The notes under the pieces were generated by a model, which made no database searches, was not told the DNA's origin, and saw nothing but the letters and a program-made list of their open reading frames with translations. From positions 124,001 to 188,000 of the forward strand of contig NZ_WJYA01000006.1 of NCBI RefSeq assembly GCF_009709615.1: a DNA stretch of 64,000 bases, in the 5' to 3' direction. The stretch comes from Winogradskyella ouciana. GTDB lineage: Bacteria; Bacteroidota; Bacteroidia; Flavobacteriales; Flavobacteriaceae. Position numbers and translations under genes: made by a program. This document shows positions 1 to 8,465 of this stretch, in pieces. Position 1 is the first letter of the stretch. Each line of letters begins with the position of its first letter.

Positions 1-322
1 CAACACCAATTATGGTGATTATGGACCAACTATAGTTTTAGAGCATCATATTGAAGGCGAAAAATTCTTTACACTTTATGGGCATTTAAGTTTAGAGTCA
101 ATTAAAGATTTAAAGGTTGGAGCAGAAGTGAAGCAAGGCCAGCAATTGGCAACTTTAGGAACTGCCAAGGTCAATGGAGATTATCCTCCGCATTTACATT
201 TTCAGATTATAAAGGATATTCAAGATTACAAAGGTGATTATCCTGGCGTGAGTAATCAATTGGATATATCATTCTATAAAAGGAACTGTCCTGATCCTAA
301 TTTGCTCTTAGATCTAATTTGA
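1..322 (+). CDS. M23 (LytM-type) peptidase, 3' end only
   Basis: The reading frame is open from the left edge and ends at TGA 320-322, so only the last ~107 codons are visible. They hold the second half of an M23 metallopeptidase domain: a YGHLS segment and then the HLHF motif, whose two histidines belong to the zinc site of LytM-like endopeptidases. The family cleaves peptide cross-links in peptidoglycan. The tail after the domain, ending CPDPNLLLDLI, resembles the M23 module that in flavobacteria is also found fused to phosphotransferase and aminotransferase domains. Here the protein stops directly after the M23 part. Whether other domains lie upstream cannot be seen. Confidence 0.75.
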   Translation, partial: NTNYGDYGPTIVLEHHIEGEKFFTLYGHLSLESIKDLKVGAEVKQGQQLATLGTAKVNGDYPPHLHFQIIKDIQDYKGDYPGVSNQLDISFYKRNCPDPNLLLDLI

Positions 323-355
323 AACCATAGCATATACATTCTCGTATGTGTTAGT

Positions 356-1312
356 ATGAGAATAACATCAATTTTTTTCTTCTTTTTGTGCCCTATAATT
401 ATATGTGCTCAAAAGATTGACAATACGATTTCTTATAGAGCTATAGAAAGCGAAAGCTATTTTAGATTTCACTACGACAACGATTATTTTGCAGCCACAG
501 ACGAAAACTATACCCAAGGCTATAGCTTTGAAGTGGTTTTGCAGAGCCTAGAAAAGAATCCTGTCAATAAACTATTCTTTAAACCTAGTAGCGCAAATAC
601 AAAATTTGGTTTGGCCTTAGAGCATATTGGGTTTACACCAAATGACTACGTGAGCAAAGACATTCAGTTTGGAGATAGGCCTTTTGCATCTGCTATAATG
701 CTGAAAAGCTTTAAGATAGACACAAACATTGAAAAGAAATTTAGACTATCACAATCCTTAAGCTTAGGACTCATTGGTCCTGGTGCTTTTGGTAAGGAGA
801 TGCAGGTAGGCATACATAAAGCCACTGGGAATAAAATTCCAGGCGGATGGGACAATCAGATTAAAAATGATCTTATTCTCAATTACAGAATTGATTTTGA
901 AAAAGAGCTTTATAGCTATAAGAATCTATTTGGCTTAAATGCTAATGGGACATTGCAGTTGGGCACACTGTTCACTAATGCTTCAGTTGGATTCAATACC
1001 ACAATAGGAATTGTAAATTTACCTTTTGAAACTGTCGAAGAGAACAGAAATTTTCAGGTTTATCTTTATGCGCAACCAATGGTTGGTATAATTGGTTATG
1101 ATGCAACGCTTCAAGGTGGTGTATTGAATGATAAAAGTCCTTACACCATTTCAACTGATAATTTAGAACGCTTTACGGCACAATACAATTATGGATTGGT
1201 TATAAAAACCAGAACCTTGTATTTTGAATATACCAGAAGTGCCATTACGCGAGAATTTAAATCGGGTTCCTCAGCAAAATGGGGAGGCATCAGGATTGGG
1301 TTTACGTTTTAA
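356..1312 (+). CDS. LpxR-like lipid A 3'-O-deacylase (DUF2219 family)
   Basis: A 318-residue protein with an N-terminal signal peptide (about 1-18, ending in CAQ), expected to fold as an outer-membrane beta barrel. Features match Salmonella LpxR: an Asn-Asp pair at 42-43 (HYDNDYF), the YTQG segment near 52-55, a GDRPFAS block near 106, and H154 in a GIHKATG...GGWDNQI block like that around the catalytic His of LpxR. Family members remove the 3'-acyloxyacyl chain of lipid A in a calcium-dependent reaction at the cell surface. The gene overlaps the convergent downstream gene by 4 bases. The family call is firm. Activity on this organism's lipid A is inferred. Confidence 0.8.
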   Translation: MRITSIFFFFLCPIIICAQKIDNTISYRAIESESYFRFHYDNDYFAATDENYTQGYSFEVVLQSLEKNPVNKLFFKPSSANTKFGLALEHIGFTPNDYVSKDIQFGDRPFASAIMLKSFKIDTNIEKKFRLSQSLSLGLIGPGAFGKEMQVGIHKATGNKIPGGWDNQIKNDLILNYRIDFEKELYSYKNLFGLNANGTLQLGTLFTNASVGFNTTIGIVNLPFETVEENRNFQVYLYAQPMVGIIGYDATLQGGVLNDKSPYTISTDNLERFTAQYNYGLVIKTRTLYFEYTRSAITREFKSGSSAKWGGIRIGFTF

Positions 1313-1836
1313 TCCGTTGTAAATTTTTCAAAATCATCAATGGCAAAGGCTTTGTTAAAGTCATCTTCGCCAATAGTTCCACCTTCAGAAGAATCATAGT
1401 CTAAGGTTATTTTCCATTCACCATCAATTTTCTTAAACAGCACATGAAACTGACCATAATAACTCTGTTCGTTTTCGGTACCTTTATTTCTGGTTAATTT
1501 ATAAATACCGCGTTCACTTGCTGTGGAGTCGTTATTGATACGTTCAAAAAAACGTAGGGAAATGTCACTGGTCTGGCCATTTGCTTTACTACGTTCAAAG
1601 TTAGTTTTGTAATTAGTAATGTAAGTCTCGTAATCTAAAATACGCTTACCACCAGAAATACGTACCAAATCCTCAGCATGGATATCTGCCATCAACGTAT
1701 AATCTAGTGTTTCAAAGGCTTTATAGAATTTCCCCCAAACTGCGTTTAAAGCTTTGAGGTTGTCTAAATTCTGAGCACAAATAGAAGTCATGCTAAATAC
1801 CAGAACGACTATGGGAATAATTGTTTTTTTAATCAT
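1309..1836 (-). CDS. Secreted NTF2-like (SnoaL/DUF4440) protein
   Basis: A 175-residue protein with a cleavable signal peptide (about 1-21, ending CAQ). The rest reads as one small alpha+beta barrel of the NTF2-like/SnoaL superfamily: an N-terminal helix (ALNAVWGKFYKAFETLDY), a middle part on an HAEDLVRISGG turn, and C-terminal strands with FHVLFKKIDGEWKITLDYD, the usual place for the VWRKDGGWKI-type motif of DUF4440. These domains are found in enzymes and as ligand-binding modules, so no reaction can be assigned. The start codon overlaps the end of the upstream membrane-protein gene by 8 bases, so the two are probably co-transcribed. Confidence 0.65.
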   Translation of the reverse strand: MIKKTIIPIVVLVFSMTSICAQNLDNLKALNAVWGKFYKAFETLDYTLMADIHAEDLVRISGGKRILDYETYITNYKTNFERSKANGQTSDISLRFFERINNDSTASERGIYKLTRNKGTENEQSYYGQFHVLFKKIDGEWKITLDYDSSEGGTIGEDDFNKAFAIDDFEKFTTD

Positions 1837-2242
1837 GACTTGAAGGGATTTGTTTTTTAGCTAAAGATTTTCCAATTAAGAAACCAACAATTACCAGTAC
1901 GCCATCGGCTAAGGTAAACCACAGTTCTTTTGGAAGCATTATGATGTTGAAAAGCGTTGCAACTATCATTAATCCACCAACGATATAAGCAGGAATCATG
2001 CTTGTTTTAGAGATTTTAGCAGCTACAAACATTCCTGCAATTGGTCCAAAAAAATGAGCGATAACTACAAGTACTTTAGATCCCGTTGGGATTTGATCCA
2101 TATTGTTTTTTAACCACTCCATATTCATAGGATCTGCACCCTCTGGTAGAGGAAACATATTGTGTCCAATAATAGATTCTATGATATAAACTGTGACAGA
2201 GGCTACAATAAAACCTACAATGGTTGCTAAAACATTTTTCAT
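1829..2242 (-). CDS. Small four-helix membrane protein, unknown function
   Basis: A 137-residue protein with about four hydrophobic segments (residues 5-25, 56-76, 80-103 and 107-128) and a short polar loop after the first (PLPEGADPMNMEWLKNN). It ends with a basic tail (KSLAKKQ). I do not recognise a characterised family; similar small inner-membrane proteins are common in Bacteroidota and are often named only as hypothetical. It is the first gene of a two-gene unit with the secreted NTF2-like protein, which it overlaps by 8 bases. Confidence 0.6.
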   Translation of the reverse strand: MKNVLATIVGFIVASVTVYIIESIIGHNMFPLPEGADPMNMEWLKNNMDQIPTGSKVLVVIAHFFGPIAGMFVAAKISKTSMIPAYIVGGLMIVATLFNIIMLPKELWFTLADGVLVIVGFLIGKSLAKKQIPSSHD

Positions 2243-2333
2243 ATTAAGGAAGATTAGTTAGTGGTTTCAAGATACTAAAAAAGTTTCACTGCTTTCAGTG
2301 CCCTTATTTTTTAAAGTCTATTTTTATGGCCGT

Positions 2334-2347
2334 TTAAGTCGACTTAA
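2334..2347. repeat. 14-bp perfect palindrome before the acetyltransferase-like gene
   Basis: TTAAGTCGACTTAA reads the same on both strands and ends two bases before the ATG at 2350. It lies where an operator or the transcript start could be. No second copy was noticed in the window, so a regulatory role is a guess. Confidence 0.3.
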
Positions 2348-2349
2348 GT

Positions 2350-3012
2350 ATGAAAAACACAGTGCTTAGAATTTTTAATCTCATTAAAAAGGGAGAGATC
2401 AGCTTTATGATTAAAGGCGTCTCTAAGCGTGTCTTTTCTAAAACGGAAGCCTTTGGGTTAAAACGTGATTTAAATATTCCTTTTGAAGCACCAAATGCTC
2501 AAATAGATATTAATATTCGCTTATATAAAGCTGATGACAGTAAGTATTTTGCAAAGGATTTACAAAACGATGGATTGATAGAAAAGAACATCCCGAATTG
2601 CTATGTAGCAATAACTACTGATGATAATCCTTGCTTTAGACAATGGCTTATAGGTGCAGATCATAAGGATGCTGTAAAGGAATTTTGGGGACCATCGTTT
2701 CCTGTTTTAAAGGAAAATGAAATGTTATTGGAAGGTGGTTTTACCATTCCTTCAATGCGAAGAAACGGAATAATGCCAGCAGCAATAACCAGAATATTGG
2801 ATATGGAAAAAAAAGCAGGTAGAAGATATATCATTACTTTTGTTGGAGTGGATAACATTCCATCATTAAAGGGTATTCATCGCTCTGGATTTTCACCATA
2901 CGTGCTTAGAACTGAAAAATGGCTGTTCTTTAAACGTACTCTCATTTTTCAAGATGTGCCAAAAGAGGCTATGGCCATTTATTCTAAAAATGTAGGTGTC
3001 ACTATTACATAA
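2350..3012 (+). CDS. GNAT-like N-acetyltransferase-fold protein
   Basis: A 220-residue soluble protein with no signal peptide. The second half has GNAT-like layout: a strand with ITTDDNPCFRQWLIG, a loop LLEGGFTIPSMRRNGIMPAAITRILDME resembling the acetyl-CoA-binding turn and following helix, and a late strand-turn with FVGVDNIPSLKGIHRSGF, the common 'N..S..l..k.GF' pattern. Enzymes of this fold move acyl groups from CoA to amines. Substrate is unknown. The ATG lies two bases after a 14-bp palindrome. No neighbour suggests a pathway. Confidence 0.5.
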   Translation: MKNTVLRIFNLIKKGEISFMIKGVSKRVFSKTEAFGLKRDLNIPFEAPNAQIDINIRLYKADDSKYFAKDLQNDGLIEKNIPNCYVAITTDDNPCFRQWLIGADHKDAVKEFWGPSFPVLKENEMLLEGGFTIPSMRRNGIMPAAITRILDMEKKAGRRYIITFVGVDNIPSLKGIHRSGFSPYVLRTEKWLFFKRTLIFQDVPKEAMAIYSKNVGVTIT

Positions 3013-3035
3013 ATAATTGTAGGCTTTTACTTAAT

Positions 3036-3173
3036 TCAGGTTTTCCGAAAGGATGGAAGAAGTGATTTTCTGTAATTTAGTTCTTGATATTCAGACACTT
3101 TTGTAAAGATTTCATTCCATTTCTCAAGAAAATTAAGTAACTTTAAAGAAGTGAAATCAATATCAGTTGAACT
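3036..3173 (-). pseudogene. Possible coding remnant, no start codon
   Basis: Between the acetyltransferase-like and DoxX genes the minus strand stays open for about 45 codons up to TGA 3036-3038, with protein-like helical composition (for example SLKLLNFLEKWNEIFTKVSE) but no start codon. It could be the tail of a decayed gene, or chance in AT-rich DNA. No family is recognised. Confidence 0.2.
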
Positions 3174-3596
3174 ATGGGCTATATAAAATCACTCAATAAA
3201 TGGGCTAATGCACACTCTTATTATCCTATTGATTTGTTAAGAATTGCCTTGGGTATTCTTCTATTTTACCAAGGAGTTTATTTTATGTCTAATCTTCCTT
3301 TATTGTTGAAGCTTTATGAGCCAATTAAACCGTTAATTGGAGATGTGTGGATTGTTCACTACATAGCACCAGCACATTTTGTCGGTGGCTTTTTAATTGT
3401 ATTTGGTTTGTTAACTCGTTGGGCTATAGTGGCTCAATTACCAATACTCATTGGAGCTGTGCTGATAAATTTTATTGGAGAAATGGATGTTAGAAATTTT
3501 ATACTTACAACTTCTGTGTTAATTGTTTGTATTTTCTTTTTGTTTTACGGTTCAGGTAAACATTCGGTAGATAAGTATTTAAAGATGCAGCAGTAG
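3174..3596 (+). CDS. DoxX-family membrane protein
   Basis: A 140-residue integral membrane protein with four predicted helices (about 18-38, 62-82, 85-105 and 111-131). The first carries DLLRIALGILLFYQGVYF, and the second begins with AHFVGGFLIVFGLLTRWA, a spacing typical of DoxX/SURF4-like small membrane proteins. The family's biochemical role is poorly defined; members have been linked to redox and thiol stress. The gene stands alone, and both flanking gaps contain possible minus-strand coding remnants. Confidence 0.65.
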   Translation: MGYIKSLNKWANAHSYYPIDLLRIALGILLFYQGVYFMSNLPLLLKLYEPIKPLIGDVWIVHYIAPAHFVGGFLIVFGLLTRWAIVAQLPILIGAVLINFIGEMDVRNFILTTSVLIVCIFFLFYGSGKHSVDKYLKMQQ

Positions 3597-3606
3597 TTTT
3601 AGTTAA

Positions 3607-3690
3607 TTATTTGCACTCTGACTGAGTCACTTTATTTTTCCATTGTATCCAATATTCCTGTAAGCCTTCTTTGGTAATAAAAAGTTTATC
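3607..3690 (-). pseudogene. Possible coding remnant downstream of DoxX
   Basis: About 26 codons are open on the minus strand, ending at TAA 3607-3609, with a protein-like sequence (KLFITKEGLQEYWIQWKNKV). There is no start codon and a TGA lies just upstream in frame. It may be a scrap of a lost gene or chance. Confidence 0.2.
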
Positions 3691-3720
3691 TCAGGATTTA
3701 ATAAAGAGTATTTGAATTTT

Positions 3721-4392
3721 TTATTCTGGCAAAGGTGAAATCATAATATGCGCTCTATGTGTTCCTGGATTCATTATCCAAGGATGGTTAGAAGCTGCTG
3801 GTGATTCTGGTAAACCTGTGGATTCTGCCGTTGCATAAGGCATATAAACTACATAGCGGAGTCGTGCGCCATCTACTTTTGCCGTTGCAGGGTCATAGAG
3901 TGTGCTTTTACCATAGTAGATATGCAAGGTGGCGCCTGTAGGTATTTTAAGCTTACCTGATTTTACTTCTTCTTCTCTTATATCAAAAATTTCTTGATGT
4001 TTCTTTCCTTCTGCTTTTAAGGCTCTTCCTCTTGCCATAAAGGGTTCGAGGTCTTTGTGATAACATGCAGCACTAAATCCCTCTTTTTTAGGGTCATCGG
4101 CAAGTACTATAAATTCATTGTTCCCTTCTTTTAAGGTGACAAATTCACCTGCCATATTATAGCCAATAACTTTGCAGTCAGCTCTGCTCACTTCTGGAGC
4201 AGCCATTAATGCTGTTGCAATTAATGCTTCATCAGAATCTATAGGTTTTAAATTATTATTGGTTTTGTCTGGTGCATTTTCAACTGTAGTTTCCTTCGGA
4301 GCAGTTTCTTCTATGGTCGTTTTCGTTTTGTCTGATGAATTACAAGACATTAAAATTCCTGTAAAAAAAATTGCTGAAATGATATGTTTCAT
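3721..4392 (-). CDS. Lipoprotein of unknown function
   Basis: A 223-residue lipoprotein. The chosen ATG at 4392 gives MKHIISAIFFTGILMSC, a short basic-hydrophobic signal peptide with a lipobox ending at Cys17. A start 14 codons upstream would bury the signal and is rejected. A low-complexity Thr/Glu/Lys linker follows (about 20-55), then a ~165-residue domain with ALMAAPEVSRADCKVIGYN, a DIREEEVKSGKLKIPTGATLHIYYG segment and a C-terminal NHPWIMNPGTHRAHIMISPLPE. The repeated His and the GTHRAHIMI ending are distinctive, but I do not recognise the family. It probably faces the periplasm or outer surface. An inverted repeat that can end transcription from either side lies upstream. Confidence 0.65.
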   Translation of the reverse strand: MKHIISAIFFTGILMSCNSSDKTKTTIEETAPKETTVENAPDKTNNNLKPIDSDEALIATALMAAPEVSRADCKVIGYNMAGEFVTLKEGNNEFIVLADDPKKEGFSAACYHKDLEPFMARGRALKAEGKKHQEIFDIREEEVKSGKLKIPTGATLHIYYGKSTLYDPATAKVDGARLRYVVYMPYATAESTGLPESPAASNHPWIMNPGTHRAHIMISPLPE

Positions 4393-4468
4393 ATTCTGTA
4401 TGTATATGTAATTTTTGAAGTTACTAAAATCCATGCACTTTTATTTATCACCATACATACAATTCACT

Positions 4469-4495
4469 GATTGCTTCACGTCGTTCGTAATGACG
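4469..4495. repeat. Dispersed repeat, GATTGCTTC...AATGACG type
   Basis: This is a degenerate copy of a short imperfect palindrome also present at 10855-10880 and 59800-59831, with the shared pattern GATTGC...(G)CAATGAC. All copies are intergenic. Confidence 0.45.
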
Positions 4496-4502
4496 GAAAG
4501 CA

Positions 4503-4532
4503 AAAAATCCTGATGGTATCATCAGGATTTTT
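4503..4532. terminator. Bidirectional intrinsic terminator downstream of secA
   Basis: A perfect 13-bp inverted repeat (4503-4515 and 4520-4532) encloses a 4-base GTAT loop. The arms start with A5 and end with T5, so either strand yields a hairpin followed by U residues. On the minus strand it lies 36 bases after the secA stop. Confidence 0.75.
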
Positions 4533-4548
4533 AGATTCTATTTATGAG

Positions 4549-4568
4549 ATTCCTGCCTTCGCAGGAAT
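4549..4568. repeat. Hairpin ATTCCTGC-CTTC-GCAGGAAT at the secA stop codon
   Basis: A perfect 8-bp stem (4549-4556, 4561-4568) with a 4-base loop lies next to the secA stop codon. It may help protect or end the secA transcript together with the terminator 17 bases further on. Confidence 0.55.
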
Positions 4569-7500
4569 TTAATCATTCACCAAAACCCATTCTCCTTTAT
4601 CAATCAACGGAATGGCTTGTTTGTATTTTACCACTTTGCTTTCGCCACTCATTACGTGCTTAATCGTAACTTTGTCGTTACGACCAATTTTAGGTTGTTC
4701 TCTTACAATGGTTTCAACAACTTGCGGTTGACGCGAAGCGCTTTCGCCAGCAGATCTACTTTGTGCAGCACGCTCATCCATATTAGGGATTTCATCCTTT
4801 TGCGTTTCTAGCTTCTCTTGTTTTCTGCGTTTTGCTTCTTGGATGTTATTCGCTGTTTCTTGTGGAATTTCACCTTTAAATAAGAACGAAATTACATCTT
4901 TATTCACTTGGTCAATCATCGCTTTAAATAACTCAAAAGACTCAAACTTATAAATCAATAATGGATCTTTTTGCTCGTGTACAGCTAGCTGTACCGATTG
5001 TTTTAATTCGTCCATTTTACGTAAGTGCGTTTTCCAAGCGTCATCTACGATGGCAAGTGTAATGTTCTTTTCAAAATCATTAATCAATTGCTTTCCTTTA
5101 GACTCATAGGCCTTTTCTAAATCAGTAACAACTTGTAGATTTTTAACACCATCTGTAAATGGTACTACGATACGCTTAAAACGGTCACGCTGTGTGTTGT
5201 AAACATTTTCAATTACAGGGTAAGCTAAGTCAGCCGCACGTTGCATTTTTTCACGATAGTGCTTAAAGGCTTCTTTATAAATGACACCTGCAATTTTCAT
5301 CGCATCCATATTAGAAAATTCAGTTTCTGAAATAGGTGATGGCATCGAAAAGTAACGGATCAATTCAAACTCAAAGTTTTTATAATCGTTGGCTTCTTTA
5401 TTGCTAAGCGCAATACCTTCAGAGGTATCGTAAATCATATTTGCCAAATCGACTCTTAGACGTTCACCATGCAAGGCATTGCGACGGCGTTTGTAAACAA
5501 CTTCACGTTGTGCGTTCATTACATCATCATATTCTAAAAGACGTTTACGTACACCAAATTGGTTTTCTTCTACTTTCTTCTGTGCACGTTCAATAGATTT
5601 AGAAATCATGCCATGCTGAATCACTTCGCCTTCTTTTAAGCCCATTCTATCCATCATCTTAGCGATACGCTCGCTACCAAATAAACGCATTAGGTTATCT
5701 TCTAATGACACATAGAATTGTGAACTTCCTGGATCTCCCTGACGACCAGCTCTACCACGTAACTGTCTATCGACGCGACGTGAATCGTGACGCTCCGTAC
5801 CAACGATAGCTAAACCTCCAGCTTCTTTAACTTCATCACTCAGCTTAATATCCGTACCACGACCAGCCATGTTGGTGGCAATGGTTACCTGTCCAGAATT
5901 ACCAGCTTCGGCTACAATCTCAGCTTCACGTTTGTGTTGTTTCGCGTTAAGTACGTTATGCGGAATCTTACGAATGCTCAACATCTTACCTAAAAGCTCA
6001 GAAATTTCAACGTTGGTTGTACCTATCAAAACTGGACGACCAGCATTGGATAACTCTACAACTTCGTCAATTACGGCATTATATTTTTCGCGCTTGGTTT
6101 TATAAACTAAATCTTCTCTATCATCTCTAGCGATTGGTCTGTTGGTTGGAATTTCAACCACATCTAATTTGTAGATTTCCCAGAATTCGCCGGCTTCAGT
6201 AACAGCAGTACCTGTCATACCAGACAGTTTACGGTACATTCTAAAGTAATTCTGAAGTGTAACGGTTGCAAAAGTTTGCGTAGCTGCTTCAATTTTTACG
6301 TTTTCCTTGGCTTCAATGGCTTGGTGCAATCCGTCAGAATAACGACGACCATCCATAATACGACCTGTTTGCTCATCAACAATCATAACCTTGTTATCCA
6401 TGACTACGTATTGCACATCTTTTTCAAAAAGCGCGTAAGCCTTCAATAACTGGTTGAGTGTATGAATACGCTCAGACTTAATGCCGAAGTCTCTAAATAA
6501 GTCTTCCTTAAGGTTAGCTTCCTCTTCAGACGATAAACCTTTAGCCTCAATCTTGGCGATTTCGGTTCCCATTTCTGGCATCACAAAGAAATTAGGGTCG
6601 TCTTTTCCTGAAAGAAAATCAACACCTTTATCGGTCAATTCAACTTGATTGTTCTTTTCATCAATTACATAATAGAGTTCTGCATCAACTTTAGGCATCT
6701 CTCTGTTGTTATCTTGCATGTAGAAGTTTTCAGTTTTTTGAAGTAATTGTTTTACACCCTCTTCACTCAAAAACTTAATTAAAGCTTTGTTTTTTGGAAT
6801 ACCTCTATAGGCTCTCAATAATTGAAAACCACCTTCTTTAGTGTCTCCTGCTGCAATTAATTTTTTAGCTTCGGCTAAGACACCGACCAAATGTTTACGT
6901 TGTACATCCTCTAGTTGTTGAACTTTAGGTTTAAGGGCATCAAACTCATGTTCGTCTCCTTTAGGAACAGGTCCGGAAATAATTAATGGAGTACGTGCAT
7001 CATCAATCAACACCGAATCGATCTCATCTACAATGGCATAATGGTGTGGACGTTGTACTAAATCTTCTGGTGAGTGAGCCATATTATCACGTAAGTAATC
7101 GAAACCAAATTCGTTATTGGTACCGTAGGTGATATCTGCGTTATAAGCTTTGCGACGTGCATCTGAATTTGGTGTATGATAATCTATACAATCTACACTC
7201 AACCCATGAAATTCGAAGATTGGTGCCATCCAAGCACTGTCACGTTTTGCTAAGTAATCGTTGACTGTTACAAGGTGAACACCTTTGCCAGCTAATGCAT
7301 TTAGATACACAGGAAGCGTTGCTACCAATGTTTTACCTTCACCAGTTTGCATCTCTGCAATTTTTCCCTGGTGCATAGCAACACCACCAATTAACTGTAC
7401 GTCGTAATGTATCATGTCCCAGGTAATGGGCTTACCGGCAGCATCCCAAGAATTGGCCCAAACAGCTTTGTCACCATCTAAGGTTACATAATCTTTTGCA

Positions 7501-7925
7501 CCAGAAACTTCTCTATCAAAAGCATTTGCCGTTACAGGAATTTCAGTGTTGTGTACAAAACGCTTTGCGGTTTCTTTAACCACTGCAAAGGCTTCGGGTA
7601 GAATATCATTGAGAACGTCTTCGGTAACCTCGTAGATGTCATCTTCAATTTTGTCGGCTTCTACGTAAATGTCTTCACGCTCATCAATATCCTCAGTCTC
7701 TTCGGCTTTTGCCAATAACTCATTTTGCTTTTCGAGAAGTGGTTTGCGAGCTTCTGCTATTTTATCTTTAAACTCAGTAGTTTTTGCCCTAAGCTCATCA
7801 TGCGATAAGGCTTCGAGTGCTTTTTCAAAGGTTTTTACTTGGTTTACAATTGGTTGTAGCGCACTAACGTCTTGTTTGGATTTATCTCCAACAAAAACTT
7901 TTAGTACTTTATCTAGTATGCCCAT
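4569..7925 (-). CDS. secA: Preprotein translocase ATPase SecA
   Basis: An 1118-residue cytosolic motor that drives unfolded preproteins through SecYEG. Visible motifs are Walker A (MQTGEGKT, about 192-199), FGFDYLRDNM, the DEAD-box-like VDEIDSVLIDDARTP, the second nucleotide-binding fold with GTTNVEISE and NMAGRGTDIKL, and GTERHDSRRVDRQLRGRAGR. It is about 200 residues longer than E. coli SecA, partly because of an acidic coiled insertion around 60-110, as is usual in Bacteroidota. The C terminus ends KGEWVLVND and lacks the Cys-rich zinc motif that binds SecB in E. coli. The gene stands alone and is closed by strong hairpins downstream. Confidence 0.98.
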   Translation of the reverse strand: MGILDKVLKVFVGDKSKQDVSALQPIVNQVKTFEKALEALSHDELRAKTTEFKDKIAEARKPLLEKQNELLAKAEETEDIDEREDIYVEADKIEDDIYEVTEDVLNDILPEAFAVVKETAKRFVHNTEIPVTANAFDREVSGAKDYVTLDGDKAVWANSWDAAGKPITWDMIHYDVQLIGGVAMHQGKIAEMQTGEGKTLVATLPVYLNALAGKGVHLVTVNDYLAKRDSAWMAPIFEFHGLSVDCIDYHTPNSDARRKAYNADITYGTNNEFGFDYLRDNMAHSPEDLVQRPHHYAIVDEIDSVLIDDARTPLIISGPVPKGDEHEFDALKPKVQQLEDVQRKHLVGVLAEAKKLIAAGDTKEGGFQLLRAYRGIPKNKALIKFLSEEGVKQLLQKTENFYMQDNNREMPKVDAELYYVIDEKNNQVELTDKGVDFLSGKDDPNFFVMPEMGTEIAKIEAKGLSSEEEANLKEDLFRDFGIKSERIHTLNQLLKAYALFEKDVQYVVMDNKVMIVDEQTGRIMDGRRYSDGLHQAIEAKENVKIEAATQTFATVTLQNYFRMYRKLSGMTGTAVTEAGEFWEIYKLDVVEIPTNRPIARDDREDLVYKTKREKYNAVIDEVVELSNAGRPVLIGTTNVEISELLGKMLSIRKIPHNVLNAKQHKREAEIVAEAGNSGQVTIATNMAGRGTDIKLSDEVKEAGGLAIVGTERHDSRRVDRQLRGRAGRQGDPGSSQFYVSLEDNLMRLFGSERIAKMMDRMGLKEGEVIQHGMISKSIERAQKKVEENQFGVRKRLLEYDDVMNAQREVVYKRRRNALHGERLRVDLANMIYDTSEGIALSNKEANDYKNFEFELIRYFSMPSPISETEFSNMDAMKIAGVIYKEAFKHYREKMQRAADLAYPVIENVYNTQRDRFKRIVVPFTDGVKNLQVVTDLEKAYESKGKQLINDFEKNITLAIVDDAWKTHLRKMDELKQSVQLAVHEQKDPLLIYKFESFELFKAMIDQVNKDVISFLFKGEIPQETANNIQEAKRRKQEKLETQKDEIPNMDERAAQSRSAGESASRQPQVVETIVREQPKIGRNDKVTIKHVMSGESKVVKYKQAIPLIDKGEWVLVND

Positions 7926-8055
7926 GTTATATGTTTTGTAACAGATTGATTGATTTTCAAACTGTATGTTGTTTAGTTTGTTATTTTGAAAACACTCCTA
8001 AAGTCGCCTTCGACATGCTCATCGCATCGCTTCGATGGGAAAATTGAAGTAGGTT

Positions 8056-8077
8056 TATTTTCGAACTTTCGAAAATA
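8056..8077. repeat. 10-bp inverted repeat, TATTTTCGAA / TTCGAAAATA
   Basis: The arms 8056-8065 and 8068-8077 are perfect inverted copies two bases apart. It lies between secA and the DUF2795 gene, beside that gene's terminator. Its function is unknown. Confidence 0.45.
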
Positions 8078-8080
8078 AAA

Positions 8081-8114
8081 AAAGTCTCTCAGTTAAGATA
8101 ACGCAAGAGACTTT
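8081..8114 (-). terminator. Intrinsic terminator of the DUF2795 gene
   Basis: Read on the minus strand, AAAGTCTCT (8106-8114) pairs with AGAGACTTT (8081-8089) across a 16-base loop, followed by more T residues (8080-8077 and beyond). It starts 20 bases after the stop codon. Confidence 0.65.
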
Positions 8115-8133
8115 AATTGTGTAATTTTATATG

Positions 8134-8355
8134 TTAATATTCGTCCTCGTTCCAGAGGTAATCTTCGTCAGTTGGATAGTCTGGCCAAATTTCCTCAATA
8201 GAGTCGTAAGAATCTCCTTCATCTTCTATCGCTTGTAAATTTTCAACAACTTCTAAAGGCGCACCTGTTCTAATCGCGTAATCGATAAGTTCGTCTTTAG
8301 TTGCTGGCCAAGGTGCATCACTTAAATAGGATGCTAATTCTAATGTCCAATACAT
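8134..8355 (-). CDS. DUF2795 family small acidic protein
   Basis: A 73-residue protein matching the short DUF2795 proteins of Bacteroidota: MYWTLELASYLSDAPWPA at the start, a helix-turn-helix-like core (KDELIDYAIRTGAPLEVVENLQ), and a strongly acidic end (EEIWPDYPTDEDYLWNEDEY). The ATG at 8355 is preferred to one 18 codons upstream, because an exact TTG-N19-TATTTTTG promoter (8380-8409) would lie inside the longer form and the extension does not look conserved. The function is unknown. The gene is monocistronic, with its own promoter and terminator. Confidence 0.85.
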   Translation of the reverse strand: MYWTLELASYLSDAPWPATKDELIDYAIRTGAPLEVVENLQAIEDEGDSYDSIEEIWPDYPTDEDYLWNEDEY

Positions 8356-8379
8356 TTGCGTTTGTAATTTTAATTTTTG

Positions 8380-8409
8380 CAAAAATAATTTTTTAGTTGA
8401 ATAATTCAA
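8380..8409 (-). promoter_or_regulatory. Bacteroidota promoter of the DUF2795 gene
   Basis: On the minus strand TTG (8409-8407), a 19-base spacer and TATTTTTG (8387-8380) match the -33/-7 consensus TTG-N19-TAnnTTTG exactly. Transcription would begin about 20 bases before the ATG at 8355. Confidence 0.7.
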
Positions 8410-8465
8410 GAAAAAATTAAATTAATTATTCATTAATAAAAAGAACGTGTAATCTTCAACTTTTA

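Noticed and set aside
4393..4434. Upstream ATG for the lipoprotein at 3721
   Set aside because: It would place 14 polar residues before a good signal peptide and lipobox.
4617..7941. Plus-strand open frames inside secA
   Set aside because: They run opposite to a long conserved gene and show no domain or signal of their own; they are shadows of its codon pattern.
8356..8409. Longer start for the DUF2795 protein
   Set aside because: It would overlap the exact TTG-N19-TATTTTTG promoter and adds residues not typical for the family.
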